Notes: generated by a model not told the origin, from the letters alone. A DNA stretch of 64,000 nt from Acidobacteriaceae bacterium (GCA_025355505.1 JANXZM010000077.1:51956-115955), one strand, 5' to 3'; positions 8,361 to 16,447 are shown, counted from the first letter of the stretch. A program made the numbers and translations.

Positions 8361-10079
8361 CTATGCCCGCTGCCCGGGGCGTAGCCGCGCTCTTAACTGG
8401 ATGTAGGTTTCGCGGGCCACGCCGGGCAGTTCGATGTGGGTGAGGAAAAGCTTGCGCAAAGCGGCGGTGGTGAGGCGGCCTTCCAGGTAGGCGTCGTAGA
8501 GATCGTTGCCGGCGAGATATCCGAGTTGCTCGGCGGCGTATTCGTACTTGCGGCCGGTGAAGGCTGGAGCTTGCGCGAAGGATTCGGACGGCTGGCGCTG
8601 AGAGCGCTGGTTGCCGCGAAAATCGTGTTCGCGGTGCTGGGTCAGATAGTCGAGAGCTTCGACGGCGTCGGCGAAAGGAAGCGATGTCTGCTGTTCGAGG
8701 TCTTCACGCGTCACGTCGAACAAGTCCGCTATATCGGCATCGCGGAGAGCGGGGCGCGCGGGGTGTAAGATGCGCGATCCGAAAAAGGCGAGTGCGTGCT
8801 CGAAGACGGTCATGTAAAACGCGTCGTTTTTGTCCAGCGACTGAGCGACTGGCGCGGTGTGCTGTGCTAAAGCCTTGCCGTTCGAAAGATTCGGCAGTCC
8901 GCGACAAGCCTGATGAAGAAAGCGCGTGGCGTCCTCGGCGGAGGAGGTCATGCGGAACTGGCGCACGTACACGGCATTGATCGGGGTGAGGTAAACGCTG
9001 CCGCGCTCGCGGACCTGGCGAAGCAACGATCGCCGGTGTTCGGCAGTGAATCCTTTGCGGGATAACAGGCGGCGCAGGAGCGCGTCAGAGCTGCGCGAAT
9101 AGACTTCGGGCATGAGGTCGACCAAAAGCATGGGCTGCGTCGTGTTGTGCGGGGAGTACTGGTTGATGCCGAGAAAACGCACCATGCCGTCGATCAGGTT
9201 GTAGAGGGTGGGGCCGAGGTCGGGTGCGCCGTGGTCATTATCACTATCACTATCACTGCGTCCCCAGCGGTCGAGGCAAAGGCGGTAGTGTGCGCATTTT
9301 TCGAGCGGCGTGGCGTTGAAGACGCAGAGAACATTTTCGCGGACTTCGACGGCTTCGACCTGATCGTGGGCTTCTCCGGCGGCGCGCCAGTAGAGGGCGT
9401 CGACGTTTTGCAGAACGGTAAGCATGGGTTCCGCGGGGAGCCGCTGCTGGAGCAGAGCCGGCAAATGCTGGGGCGCGAGATGCGACTCGCCGAACAGAAC
9501 AAGGACCAGCGCGTCGGAATGGCGGCGGCGGATTTCGGCAATCTTGCCGGCGGCGTGGCGGTCGCGGGCCCCGATTTTGCGCAGATCTTCGCGAGGCATG
9601 CAATCCAGGCCGTAGATGGAAGCGCCGTGGTCGCGGGCGGCGGAGAGTAGTTCGTAAAATGGGAGCCAGTCGTATCCCCAGTCGAGTTCAAACCGTATGC
9701 GCTGGCGCAGTTCGTCTTCGTCAATCTCGCCGCGGAACCATTCGTCGAGAATGTGCTGGTCGCGAGAAAAAATAGTTTCCACTCCCAGCACGACGGGGCG
9801 TTGGTGGAGTTGGGGATCGCGGAGGAGCGATGCCAAGTAGCGCTGCGAGTTGGGCAGGGCGTGGTAGTCGCCGACGAAAACGATTCCAGCTTTTGCGATT
9901 TGGCGGCGGACGTCGCTTGCGGCGAGAACTTTTTCGTAGGAGCGGAAGGCCTCGCGAAAGTCGCGAAGATATTTGCGTCCGGCGACGGGATCGATGGCGC
10001 GAATCTCACGCTCGACGCCGGCGATGGCGTGGAGTTGGGCGGCACTGCGCCGCGATCGTAAGATGCCGGTGGTTGCCAT
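8361..10079 (-). CDS. ChaN-like (haem-binding uptake / Tiki fold) domain protein, 572 aa
   Basis: The N-terminal ~280 residues carry the ChaN/DUF399 pattern: IVFVGDYHALPNSQRYLASLL, VVLGVETIFSRDQHILDEW, and VLVLFGESHLAPQHLP. Conserved His/Glu residues form the putative metal or haem pocket. The C-terminal ~290 residues are not recognised; they are helical and basic. No signal peptide is evident, unlike the lipoprotein ChaN of Campylobacter. Start set at the ATG at 10079 (MATTGILRSRR); extension upstream runs into a family B repeat. A hexanucleotide tandem repeat at about 9237-9257 encodes alternating Ser-Asp (SDSDSD), a possible length-variable site. Its role, perhaps in iron or haem handling, is inferred from the family only. 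Confidence 0.7.
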   Translation of the reverse strand: MATTGILRSRRSAAQLHAIAGVEREIRAIDPVAGRKYLRDFREAFRSYEKVLAASDVRRQIAKAGIVFVGDYHALPNSQRYLASLLRDPQLHQRPVVLGVETIFSRDQHILDEWFRGEIDEDELRQRIRFELDWGYDWLPFYELLSAARDHGASIYGLDCMPREDLRKIGARDRHAAGKIAEIRRRHSDALVLVLFGESHLAPQHLPALLQQRLPAEPMLTVLQNVDALYWRAAGEAHDQVEAVEVRENVLCVFNATPLEKCAHYRLCLDRWGRSDSDSDNDHGAPDLGPTLYNLIDGMVRFLGINQYSPHNTTQPMLLVDLMPEVYSRSSDALLRRLLSRKGFTAEHRRSLLRQVRERGSVYLTPINAVYVRQFRMTSSAEDATRFLHQACRGLPNLSNGKALAQHTAPVAQSLDKNDAFYMTVFEHALAFFGSRILHPARPALRDADIADLFDVTREDLEQQTSLPFADAVEALDYLTQHREHDFRGNQRSQRQPSESFAQAPAFTGRKYEYAAEQLGYLAGNDLYDAYLEGRLTTAALRKLFLTHIELPGVARETYIQLRARLRPGQRA

Positions 10080-10109
10080 CGAATTATTTCCGCGCCCAGC
10101 AAAACCCTG

Positions 10110-10188
10110 AACCACCAGGGACACGAAGTATCACGAAGGCTTTTGGCCTCAGGCGGTTCCTTCGTGTACCTTGGAGGCCTTGGTGGTT
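10110..10188. repeat. Family B palindromic repeat (AACCACCAGGGACAC ... GGCCTTGGTGGTT)
   Basis: About 79 bp with facing arms ACCACCAGGGACACGAAG and CTTCGTGTACCTTGG...TGGTGG. It has the same layout as the copies at 20292-20372, 37962-38036, 39771-39858 and 47629-47707. Located in the spacer between the divergent ChaN-like gene and ubiX. Confidence 0.85.
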
Positions 10189-10299
10189 AACGGCTGCGCA
10201 CGACCCGCTACTTGCTGCCGCCTTGACTTGCTTTTCGCGCGTCCCTATCCTCAGTTTTTCGAGGCTGCGAAATAATTTACGCCTCGTGGAGCGCCAACT

Positions 10300-10902
10300 T
10301 TGCCTCTTCTTGCGCCGGAAAACCTGACTGTTGCCACTACCGGCGCCAGTGGGTCGTTATTCCTAAAGCACTTTCTGCTCACCGTGGAACGCGATCCGCG
10401 GGTGAAGACGGTGAACTTCATCGCTTCTGACAGCGGCCTGCGGGTCATGGCCGAGGAACTTGGTATCGAAGGCCGATCCGATCTCCTACGTCAAATCATC
10501 GGCGCGCCTTCGGTAAAGATTCAGCAGCAGTCAAACAGCGACATCGGGGCAAACGTGGCCAGCGGGTCATATCCTTCGGACGCGATGGTCGTGATCCCGT
10601 GCAGCGTCGGTACGCTGGGCCGCATTGCCAACGGTACGGCTTCGCGCCTGATTGAGCGCGCCGCCGACGTGAGTCTCAAAGAACGTCGACCGCTCGTGCT
10701 GTGCGTTCGCGAGACGCCGCTGAACAAGATCCACATCCGCAACATGTCGTTGGCGGCGGACGCGGGCGCGACGATCTTCCCGCTGATCCCGACGTTTTAT
10801 AACCATCCGCCGAGCGCCGATGCGATGGCGCAGGAATTCGCGAACCGGGTGCTTGCGCATATAGGACTAGCCCAACAAAATGCATACCAGTGGAAGGGCT
10901 GA
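10300..10902 (+). CDS. ubiX: UbiX-type flavin prenyltransferase
   Basis: 200-aa flavoprotein that makes prenylated FMN, the cofactor of UbiD-type decarboxylases. Motifs: TVATTGASGSLF at the N-terminus (FMN loop), NSDIGANVASGSYPSDAMVVIPCS in the centre, LIERAADVSLKERRPLVLCVRETPL, and FPLIPTFYNHP. It starts with a TTG at 10300; an in-frame TAA at 10273 allows no earlier ATG. Length is normal. No ubiD gene is in the window, so the partner decarboxylase must be elsewhere. Confidence 0.92.
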   Translation: MPLLAPENLTVATTGASGSLFLKHFLLTVERDPRVKTVNFIASDSGLRVMAEELGIEGRSDLLRQIIGAPSVKIQQQSNSDIGANVASGSYPSDAMVVIPCSVGTLGRIANGTASRLIERAADVSLKERRPLVLCVRETPLNKIHIRNMSLAADAGATIFPLIPTFYNHPPSADAMAQEFANRVLAHIGLAQQNAYQWKG

Positions 10903-11299
10903 AGCAGTTCCCAGTTCCCAGTTCTCAGTTCTCAGTTCGGAACTTATTGAAAGATCGATGACTTCGGGGGAAGCCCCGCCTGCTTTGCAGGAGTCTTTTC
11001 AGTCTATGGAAGGGGCAGTAACGAAGGTAGGTATCTGGCGGGCATGTACTGCGAGTGCCGGGCGAGTCCAGGAGCTGAATCCCTCCTCCATTTTCAACGC
11101 CGGAAGGCGGGTGGCCCAGACATCCGCACCACCACGCGGGGTGCCCCCATCCTTCGCGCGCTTTTCTTTTCGCGAAGGGTGGGTGGCAGTCTGTTCGCAC
11201 AACGGTACACGCCCCTCACGACGCGCGGGAAGAACTCCCTTGAAGGCCGCGAGCGAGCCGCCATGCTCCGCTCAGGATGACATTTTTCGTATTATCGCG
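10903..11299. other. Gene-free repeat-rich spacer after ubiX
   Basis: About 400 bp with no convincing gene. It holds a family D tract at 10904-10940 (tandem CAGTTCTCAGTTC units), a family A palindrome at 11138-11187 (GGGTGCCCCCATCCTTCGCG, then CGCGAAGGGTGGGTGGC), and a half element of family E at 11266-11282 (CTCCGCTCAGGATGACA). Short open frames here have no ribosome site and follow repeat sequence. Confidence 0.7.
11138..11187. repeat. Family A palindromic repeat
   Basis: The GGGTGCCCCCATCC arm faces GGGTGGGTGGC, with an inner CTTCGCG/CGCGAAG stem and a T-rich loop. Same family as the element inside alaS. Confidence 0.8.
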
Positions 11300-11329
11300 A
11301 AAAAAAAGCCCTGCATTGCGGCAGGGCTT
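11300..11329 (-). terminator. Rho-independent terminator of the kinase/small-protein cluster
   Basis: Read on the minus strand, AAGCCCTGC pairs with GCAGGGCTT (9 bp, 6-nt loop at 11315-11320), followed by seven T. It lies 20 bp past the stop of the 48-aa peptide gene and closes the minus-strand cluster that starts with the kinase. Confidence 0.9.
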
Positions 11330-11348
11330 CTCTGTCAACGAGTCGCGG

Positions 11349-11495
11349 TTATCGGAATATCCCCAGCAGGTACGTGAACCAACTGGGGGCCGGCGCCGGC
11401 GTCTGCACCTTAATCTCCGGAGGGGTAGCCCAAAGGCTCGGGACGGCCGACATCAGGATCGTACCTACGGCGAGCAACAGCAGGACTTTCTTCAT
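11349..11495 (-). CDS. 48-aa secreted peptide with an IKVQ motif
   Basis: Short gene with strong signals: AAGGAG ribosome site at 11505-11510 (minus strand), ATG at 11495, and a terminator right after the stop. The product opens MKKVLLLLAVGTILMSAVPS, a textbook signal peptide, with likely cleavage after SLWA. The mature part is about 25 residues: TPPEIKVQTPAPAPSWFTYL plus LGIFR. Its PPEIKVQ resembles the NPTIKVQ that ends both upstream small proteins, which suggests a common origin or binding motif. Function unknown; it could be a secreted or membrane-associated mini-protein. No known family recognised. Confidence 0.72.
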   Translation of the reverse strand: MKKVLLLLAVGTILMSAVPSLWATPPEIKVQTPAPAPSWFTYLLGIFR

Positions 11496-11591
11496 TTTGC
11501 AATTCTCCTTACTTGAGTTAGGACCCGGGGAACGCGATTACTCTACCCCCCCCCGGGCGAGAATTGTCAAATAAAAACCGCAACTTCAGCC

Positions 11592-11864
11592 CTATTGAAC
11601 TTTGATCGTGGGGTTCGTATCCTCATCGCAGCAAGCGGGCGTGTATGGGTAACCCTTAGGGTTCACAACAGAGGGCGGTGGATTGAGCGGGACAGTTATG
11701 GTCCCCGGTTGTGAGCCTACCCTTGCTGGCACCTGCACGTCCGGAGGTATTGGCGGGAATCCGGGCAGGTCGCAACTTGTGATGTTACAGGGCTCAGGGT
11801 GGTTGTTGGTAAAGGTGATTGATGTCGCCCCAATGCTGATCGTGCCTCCAGCACATACGTCCAT
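11592..11864 (-). CDS. Small Cys-containing protein, paralog 2 (ends NPTIKVQ)
   Basis: 90 aa, no signal peptide. ATG at 11864 with a strong AAGGAGGAA site 4-8 bp upstream. The sequence MDVCAGGTISIGATSITFTN opens a small beta-rich fold with Cys in positions shared with its neighbour: CAGG, CNITSC and CC near the C-terminus. It ends TNPTIKVQ. It is clearly homologous to the 85-aa product of 11923-12180 (GATSITFTNNHPE, ITSCD, PG and TNPTIKVQ are common). The middle is Pro-rich (LPGFPPIPPDVQVP). Family unknown; a cupredoxin-like or Ig-like beta-sandwich is a guess from the strand/turn pattern. It lies in a cluster with the upstream Ser/Thr kinase. Confidence 0.75.
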   Translation of the reverse strand: MDVCAGGTISIGATSITFTNNHPEPCNITSCDLPGFPPIPPDVQVPARVGSQPGTITVPLNPPPSVVNPKGYPYTPACCDEDTNPTIKVQ

Positions 11865-11922
11865 AAAAGTTCCTCCTTAAGGAACATTTGAACTACTACT
11901 GACTACTTCCCTGGGTTCGGCC

Positions 11923-12180
11923 TTATTGGACTTTGATCGTTGGGTTCGTCTTCTTCCTGCAGCAGTTGGGAATGTAGGTATACGTGCCAACCGACGCAGG
12001 TTGGGTGAGATCCACAGTTCCGGTGCCAGGGTTTGAGTTTTGTCTTCCCGAAATTACGGGATCGGTTGTGGGCCAGCCCGGCATATCGCAGCTTGTAATC
12101 GTGCATTGCTCAGGGTGGTTATTGGTAAAAGTAATCGACGTTGCACCAGGACTAACCTTACCTCCAGCACAGACATCCAT
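11923..12180 (-). CDS. Small Cys-containing protein, paralog 1 (ends NPTIKVQ)
   Basis: 85 aa. The start is set at the ATG at 12180 because a near-perfect AAGGAGGAGAAGAA site precedes it; a longer frame has none. The product MDVCAGGKVSPGATSITFTN shares its N-terminus, the ITSCD block, the CC pair and the TNPTIKVQ end with the next gene, 58 bp downstream. The Cys spacing (Cys4; CTITSC; CC) is conserved between the two, which suggests disulphides or metal binding, though no export signal is present. It follows the kinase gene after a 188-bp leader. Candidate roles are kinase substrate, sensor partner or exported product by a non-Sec route; none is shown by the sequence. Confidence 0.75.
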   Translation of the reverse strand: MDVCAGGKVSPGATSITFTNNHPEQCTITSCDMPGWPTTDPVISGRQNSNPGTGTVDLTQPASVGTYTYIPNCCRKKTNPTIKVQ

Positions 12181-12368
12181 TTCTTCTCCTCCTTGGGCAA
12201 ATATTGCCACTGGTTGTTCATGTCAAATCAGGGCACAGGTCTTAGGTGCTCCGTTCAGTCGATGTGTTTCAACTACGGCATGGCTGAAGGCCATGCCCTA
12301 ATACGAATCGTCCCGAGGTTCCTATTCAAGATAGGGTAACGCGTTGCTGAGCACATTCGAACTGCTGA

Positions 12369-15086
12369 CTACTTCGCTGGATTCCGCCCCGAGTTATTCG
12401 ACTTTAACAGATCTTCAAAACGCGCATCTCCGTGTAGATTGTCCAAATCTGGTTGTTGCCTGACCATTTCCGGCGAATACCCAGCGCGCAAGGCCTTCCC
12501 CAGCCATTCAAGGGTTGAGCCTTTATCGCCCAAATGGTTGTATATCAAGGCGGCGGAAAAAAGTGCGTCTTTGTCGGACTTGCTCTGTCCCAATGCCTGA
12601 GCGATGTACTTGAGCGCGTAGGCACGATCATCCACCATTACATGATAATTCGCCAGGTCTCTCAGCAACACGGGATCGCGATCGTTAACGGCCAAGTCTC
12701 TCTTGGCAATCGCGATTCCCCGTCGAAATGCGGCACTGGCCTTCAGACGCTCCCCGTTCAGATAGTACGCTTCCCCCAGATTGCCCCAGTTCGTATAGTC
12801 CTTATCGTTCAGTTGAACAGCCTTCGCATAGGTTTGTGCAGCGTCGTTGAACCGGTGCTGATAGTAATAAGCCGTCCCGAGGTTCGAATACGTGTCAGCG
12901 GTTGGATGGATCGCCAACGACTGCTGCAGCGGCTTGATCGCCTCAGCATATTTGGCCTCGTATAAATAGGTTGCGCCGAGATTCGCGTATCCGCGGAAGC
13001 TCTCCGGTGTGTGCTCGATGACTTCCTGGAACATCCTGGCGGCATCGTCATACTGCGCCTGCCGCAGATAGAACGCGCCCAAAAGGTTGTAGCCGCGCCA
13101 GTAGTTCGGACGCAATTGGACGATCTTCTTATACGTGTTTTCCGCGTCCTGCGTCTTCCCAAGCCGTTCGTAAGCTCCGCCCAGGCCGATGTAGGCGTCT
13201 TCGTTCGATGGCTCGAGCTGGACCGCGCGCTGAAACTGGTCAACCGCTTCTTCGTATTTCCCCGTGCCGCTCTCGATCACTCCCAGGCAAACATGGCCGG
13301 CGGCTCCGGCATTGCCGAGATCAATGGCTTTCGAACAAGCTTGCCGGGATTTCGCGATCAGGTTCTTATCTTTGCTCGCGGTGTATTTCTCCCAGTAGGC
13401 GCTGCCCAAGTCCGCTTCCGCTCGTCCGTAATTCGGATCGCCTTTGAGCGCCTCTCCGAGCAGGATGATGGTGCTGTCCACATTGGCGGCTTTGCTGGCG
13501 TCTTCCAGATAGCCGCGAGCCTGCGTGTAATAGTTGTAAGCATCGGGCATGCTCGTCCCGTGAAAACCGAGTTCGCGAGTTTCGTCGGCTTTCAGCGAAA
13601 ACCCGAGTGCTCCGGCCACGGCTTTGGTGACTTCATCCTCAATGGCGAACGGATCCGTGACTGGCGCGTCGACCGTTCCCGCTTTGACCACTTTCCCACT
13701 CTTCGCCTCAGTGAGCGAATAGGTGACCCGCACCAGGTCCCCTGATCGTTGTAGTGCAACCTGAAGTCCTTTATCAGCCCCGAATTCCTGGCGCGCCTGG
13801 GCCAAACCCGTTACGCTCTTCTGGCGAAGTTCACCCGCAGACACAACTTGCAATGGATGGTTTTCGCTCAGTTGCATCAGCTTCGCGGTGAGTGTGTCCA
13901 CCAGACCATTGCCGAAGGCGGTGAGCTTGGCGTCATCGGGCACCGCATCGAATGGGAGAACAACCAGAGTGGCGGATTTCTCGTCAGCGCTCTGCGCCGA
14001 GTTCGATCCGGCCTCGCGCGCGCCGTGCCGCAGCACCCTTCCCAGGAAAAAAGCCGCGCCTACGATGACGATGAGCGCCGTCGCCACAACCGCAGCCGCA
14101 ATCTTTTTGGAAAACGTGAATTTCGCTTTCTTCCGGGTCACCGCGCCGTGCGCAAAGACGGGATCTTCACCCTGCTGCGCGCGGCGCAAGTCCACCAGAA
14201 CATCTCTCGCCGTGGAATAGCGCTGGGCCGGATTCTTCGCCAGCATGGTCCGCACCACCGCCGACACCGAAGGAGAAACTTTTGGATTGAGCTGCTCGAT
14301 CGGTGGCGGGTCTTTGTGCAACACCGAAGCCAACGTGCCCGCAATGCTGTCGGTCTCAAACGGCTGCTGGCCGCCCAGCATCTCGTAGTACACCAGACCC
14401 ATGGAGAAGAGGTCCGCGCGCCCATCGTAAGGTTTCTGCATCAGCACTTCTGGCGCCATGTAAGCGGGTGTGCCGCTCATAGCGCCGGAAAGAGTCGCAA
14501 CCGTAAGTGTCGCTTCGTTGGCATCGCCCAGCGAGAACCGCCGGGCCACGCCGAAATCTAGCACCTTAACTCTTCCCTCCGGCGTCAGCATGATGTTTTC
14601 CGGTTTGATGTCGCCGTGAAGGATGCCCTTTTCGTGGGCGGCGTTGAGACCTTCCAAGCCCTGCGCCGCTATTTTGAAAAATTCGTCCGTGCTGAAGTCC
14701 TTGTGCGCCCGCAGCTCTGCTCGCAGCGGCATGCCTTCGACGTACTCCATGATGAGCAAGATCTCGCCCTGCTCCTCAATCACGTCGTAAATGCTGGCAA
14801 TGTTGGGGTGATTGAGGGCTGACGCCTGCTGTGCCTCGCGAAGGAATCTGCGCCGGTCATGCTCGTCCTGCTGCAGACGTGGAGCCATGCGCTTGATGGC
14901 CACCACGCGTTTCAACTTCGTATCCTCCGCCTGATAGACCTGGCCCATGCCGCCGGCACCCAGCAACTTCAGAATGACGAACCGGCCGGCAACCGTGCCC
15001 GTCAATGCGGCGGCGCGAAGAGGCGGGGGTCCGGATGCTTGCATATCGTGGCCAGAGAAGCAGTGCCATTCTACTCCCGCAGGCAT
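12369..15086 (-). CDS. Transmembrane Ser/Thr protein kinase with TolB-like and TPR domains
   Basis: 905-aa Hanks-type kinase. Gly-loop GAGGMGQVY at 43-51, Lys65 in VAIKR, catalytic loop HGDIKPEN at 157-164, DFG at 177-179 and APE near 211. The usual HRD arginine is Gly here (HGD). One membrane helix spans about 329-349, so the kinase faces the cytoplasm. The rest should be periplasmic: a TolB-like N-domain pattern (LVVLPFDAVPDDAKLTAFGN, about 375-495), then roughly ten TPRs to 880. This kinase/TolB/TPR layout is known in Acidobacteriota. Start uncertain: ATG 15086, or 15044 (MQASGPPPL). It heads the minus-strand cluster with two small paralogs and a mini-peptide, which may be its targets or signals. 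Confidence 0.9.
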   Translation of the reverse strand: MPAGVEWHCFSGHDMQASGPPPLRAAALTGTVAGRFVILKLLGAGGMGQVYQAEDTKLKRVVAIKRMAPRLQQDEHDRRRFLREAQQASALNHPNIASIYDVIEEQGEILLIMEYVEGMPLRAELRAHKDFSTDEFFKIAAQGLEGLNAAHEKGILHGDIKPENIMLTPEGRVKVLDFGVARRFSLGDANEATLTVATLSGAMSGTPAYMAPEVLMQKPYDGRADLFSMGLVYYEMLGGQQPFETDSIAGTLASVLHKDPPPIEQLNPKVSPSVSAVVRTMLAKNPAQRYSTARDVLVDLRRAQQGEDPVFAHGAVTRKKAKFTFSKKIAAAVVATALIVIVGAAFFLGRVLRHGAREAGSNSAQSADEKSATLVVLPFDAVPDDAKLTAFGNGLVDTLTAKLMQLSENHPLQVVSAGELRQKSVTGLAQARQEFGADKGLQVALQRSGDLVRVTYSLTEAKSGKVVKAGTVDAPVTDPFAIEDEVTKAVAGALGFSLKADETRELGFHGTSMPDAYNYYTQARGYLEDASKAANVDSTIILLGEALKGDPNYGRAEADLGSAYWEKYTASKDKNLIAKSRQACSKAIDLGNAGAAGHVCLGVIESGTGKYEEAVDQFQRAVQLEPSNEDAYIGLGGAYERLGKTQDAENTYKKIVQLRPNYWRGYNLLGAFYLRQAQYDDAARMFQEVIEHTPESFRGYANLGATYLYEAKYAEAIKPLQQSLAIHPTADTYSNLGTAYYYQHRFNDAAQTYAKAVQLNDKDYTNWGNLGEAYYLNGERLKASAAFRRGIAIAKRDLAVNDRDPVLLRDLANYHVMVDDRAYALKYIAQALGQSKSDKDALFSAALIYNHLGDKGSTLEWLGKALRAGYSPEMVRQQPDLDNLHGDARFEDLLKSNNSGRNPAK

Positions 15087-15237
15087 CGTTCCCCAATGTC
15101 CATGCCCAGTCCCGTGCCCTGGCTGGTTCCGGCGTTCGACGCGCTTGATTCCAAGTTCCTTGTGTACTACTCTGCGCTTACACCGGAGAGGAGGTGGTCG
15201 GATGACAAGTTCTGAAAGTCACAGTAGAAGTACCAGA

Positions 15238-15437
15238 CCAGGTGAGGTGGCTGAGTCTTAGGGCGGTTGCTCTAAGCGGAGTTCTCGAGGAACCTTTGGT
15301 CGGGGGAATCGGGAACAATCTCTCGCAAACAATCCGTGAGTATGGGCTGATCCGCCGGGCACAGGCTGTGCCGGGCACCGGAGTGAGCGGGGGGCCACGA
15401 GAGTGACCACCTCAGTCAATCCCAAACAGTCCACCGC
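15238..15437 (+). ncRNA. Structured RNA, unassigned family, about 200 nt
   Basis: No coding frame fits this stretch, but it can fold. A closing helix pairs GAGGTGG (about 15244-15250) with CCACCTC (about 15407-15413). An internal hairpin joins CTTAGGGC and GCTCTAAG around GGTT (about 15257-15276). A second hairpin pairs CCGGGCACA with TGTGCCGG (about 15354-15375). A strong terminator at 15440-15477 follows on the same strand. It lies divergent to the kinase gene and 200 bp before the reductase gene. I could not match it to 6S RNA, SRP RNA, RNase P RNA, tmRNA or a cobalamin/TPP/glycine/SAM riboswitch by eye. The 5' end is approximate. It could be a small RNA or a riboswitch-like leader with attenuation. 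Confidence 0.55.
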
Positions 15438-15439
15438 GC

Positions 15440-15477
15440 AGCCCGCAGGCTGAAAAGCTTGCGGGCTGTTCTTTTTT
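15440..15477 (+). terminator. Strong Rho-independent terminator
   Basis: A 12-bp stem (AGCCCGCAGGCT with AGCTTGCGGGCT, one G-T pair) closed by a GAAA tetraloop and followed by GTTCTTTTTT. It ends the structured RNA and separates it from the operator and reductase gene downstream. Confidence 0.93.
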
Positions 15478-15541
15478 AGGGGGGAGAAATCAAGAGAGAG
15501 ACTCACATTTTTGGCGAATTGCGGTAGTCTATAGCACCGGT

Positions 15542-15557
15542 AACCGACCGATCGGTT
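15542..15557. promoter_or_regulatory. TetR-type operator upstream of the reductase gene
   Basis: AACCGACCGATCGGTT: arms AACCGA/TCGGTT with a 10-bp perfect inner palindrome ACCGATCGGT. Fifteen bases (AACCGACCGATCGGT) are identical to the operator at 17362-17383 beside the tetR gene. It lies 120 bp before the reductase ATG. Confidence 0.75.
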
Positions 15558-15676
15558 ATTTGATTCGGGCGAGATTTGCAGGATCGACTGGCAAGGCTTT
15601 CGAATTCACTGCCGCGCCGGGGGCAGATATTTTTGGCGTCCTGAGGCTTGGATCTTGTGAGGGGAACCTGAACGTC

Positions 15677-16447
15677 ATGGATGACAAGCACTACCGGGCC
15701 CGTATTACCAAGCGCGCGGATTTTGCGCCCGATCTCTGGATGATCCGCGTCGACCCCGGTGCGGAATTTTCCTTTGCCCCGGGCCAATACGCCACACTGG
15801 GCGTAGAAAAAGACACACGGCGACGGGAGCGTCCCTACTCGATCGTTTCTTCTCCTTACGAAAAAGAACTGGAATTCTTTTTTGAACTGGTGCCGCAGGG
15901 CGAGACAACGCCGCCACTCTATGACCTTCAGTTGGGCGATGAAGTTCTGGTGCGCAAAGTTGCGAAAGGGCGCTTCACACTCGACGCCACGCAACCGCAG
16001 CGCACGAACCACTTGATGGTGAGCACCGTAACCGGAGTCGCGCCTTTTGTCAGCTATGTGCGAACCCTGTTCAAGGACTGGAAAGAAGGCAGGTTTGCGG
16101 GCGACCATAAACTATTTCTGCTGAGCGGCGCCAGCCGGTCGTGGGAATTCGGTTATCGCGAGGAACTGGAAAACTTCGCCAAACAAGCGCCCTGGTTTCG
16201 CTGTGTTTTTGCGGTGAGCCGTCCGTGGGAGGACGAGAGATGGAAGGGCGAGGTCGGACGCGTGGATGAATTGATTCGCAAATACGCCGACCTGTGGGGA
16301 TGTACCGCGGCGAATAGCATCGGGTACCTGTGCGGGCATCCGGAGATGATCGAGCACGGGAAGGGCATCCTGAAGCGGATCGGTTTTAACAAAGAGAACT
16401 TCAAGGAAGAAGTGTATTGGGTGCCGGCGAAGGCGGCTGGCGGGTAG
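15677..16447 (+). CDS. Ferredoxin/flavodoxin-NADP+ reductase
   Basis: 256-aa FAD-dependent reductase of the FNR superfamily, moving electrons between NADPH and ferredoxin or flavodoxin. FAD motif RPYSIVSSP near 55-63, NADP-binding STVTGVAPFVSYVRTL near 120, and CGHPEMIEHGKGILKRIGF near the C-terminus, as in bacterial Fpr enzymes. The protein ends EEVYWVPAKAAGG rather than in an aromatic residue. Start set at ATG 15677, preceded by GAGGGG; an earlier TTG at 15560 would add 39 residues with no family match and overlap the operator. Control by the nearby TetR protein is likely because the operators match. Confidence 0.9.
   Translation: MDDKHYRARITKRADFAPDLWMIRVDPGAEFSFAPGQYATLGVEKDTRRRERPYSIVSSPYEKELEFFFELVPQGETTPPLYDLQLGDEVLVRKVAKGRFTLDATQPQRTNHLMVSTVTGVAPFVSYVRTLFKDWKEGRFAGDHKLFLLSGASRSWEFGYREELENFAKQAPWFRCVFAVSRPWEDERWKGEVGRVDELIRKYADLWGCTAANSIGYLCGHPEMIEHGKGILKRIGFNKENFKEEVYWVPAKAAGG

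Noticed and set aside
7230..10061. Several plus-strand frames of 60-170 codons opposite the Rieske and ChaN-like genes
   Set aside because: They mirror the codon pattern of high-GC genes on the minus strand and have no ribosome sites or family motifs.
15238..15437. Cobalamin, TPP, glycine or SAM riboswitch, or 6S/SRP/RNase P RNA
   Set aside because: The conserved boxes of each (for example GGAAGGAAGCAG of SRP RNA, GAGGAAAGTCC of RNase P RNA, CTGAGA of TPP) are not present; kept as an unassigned RNA.
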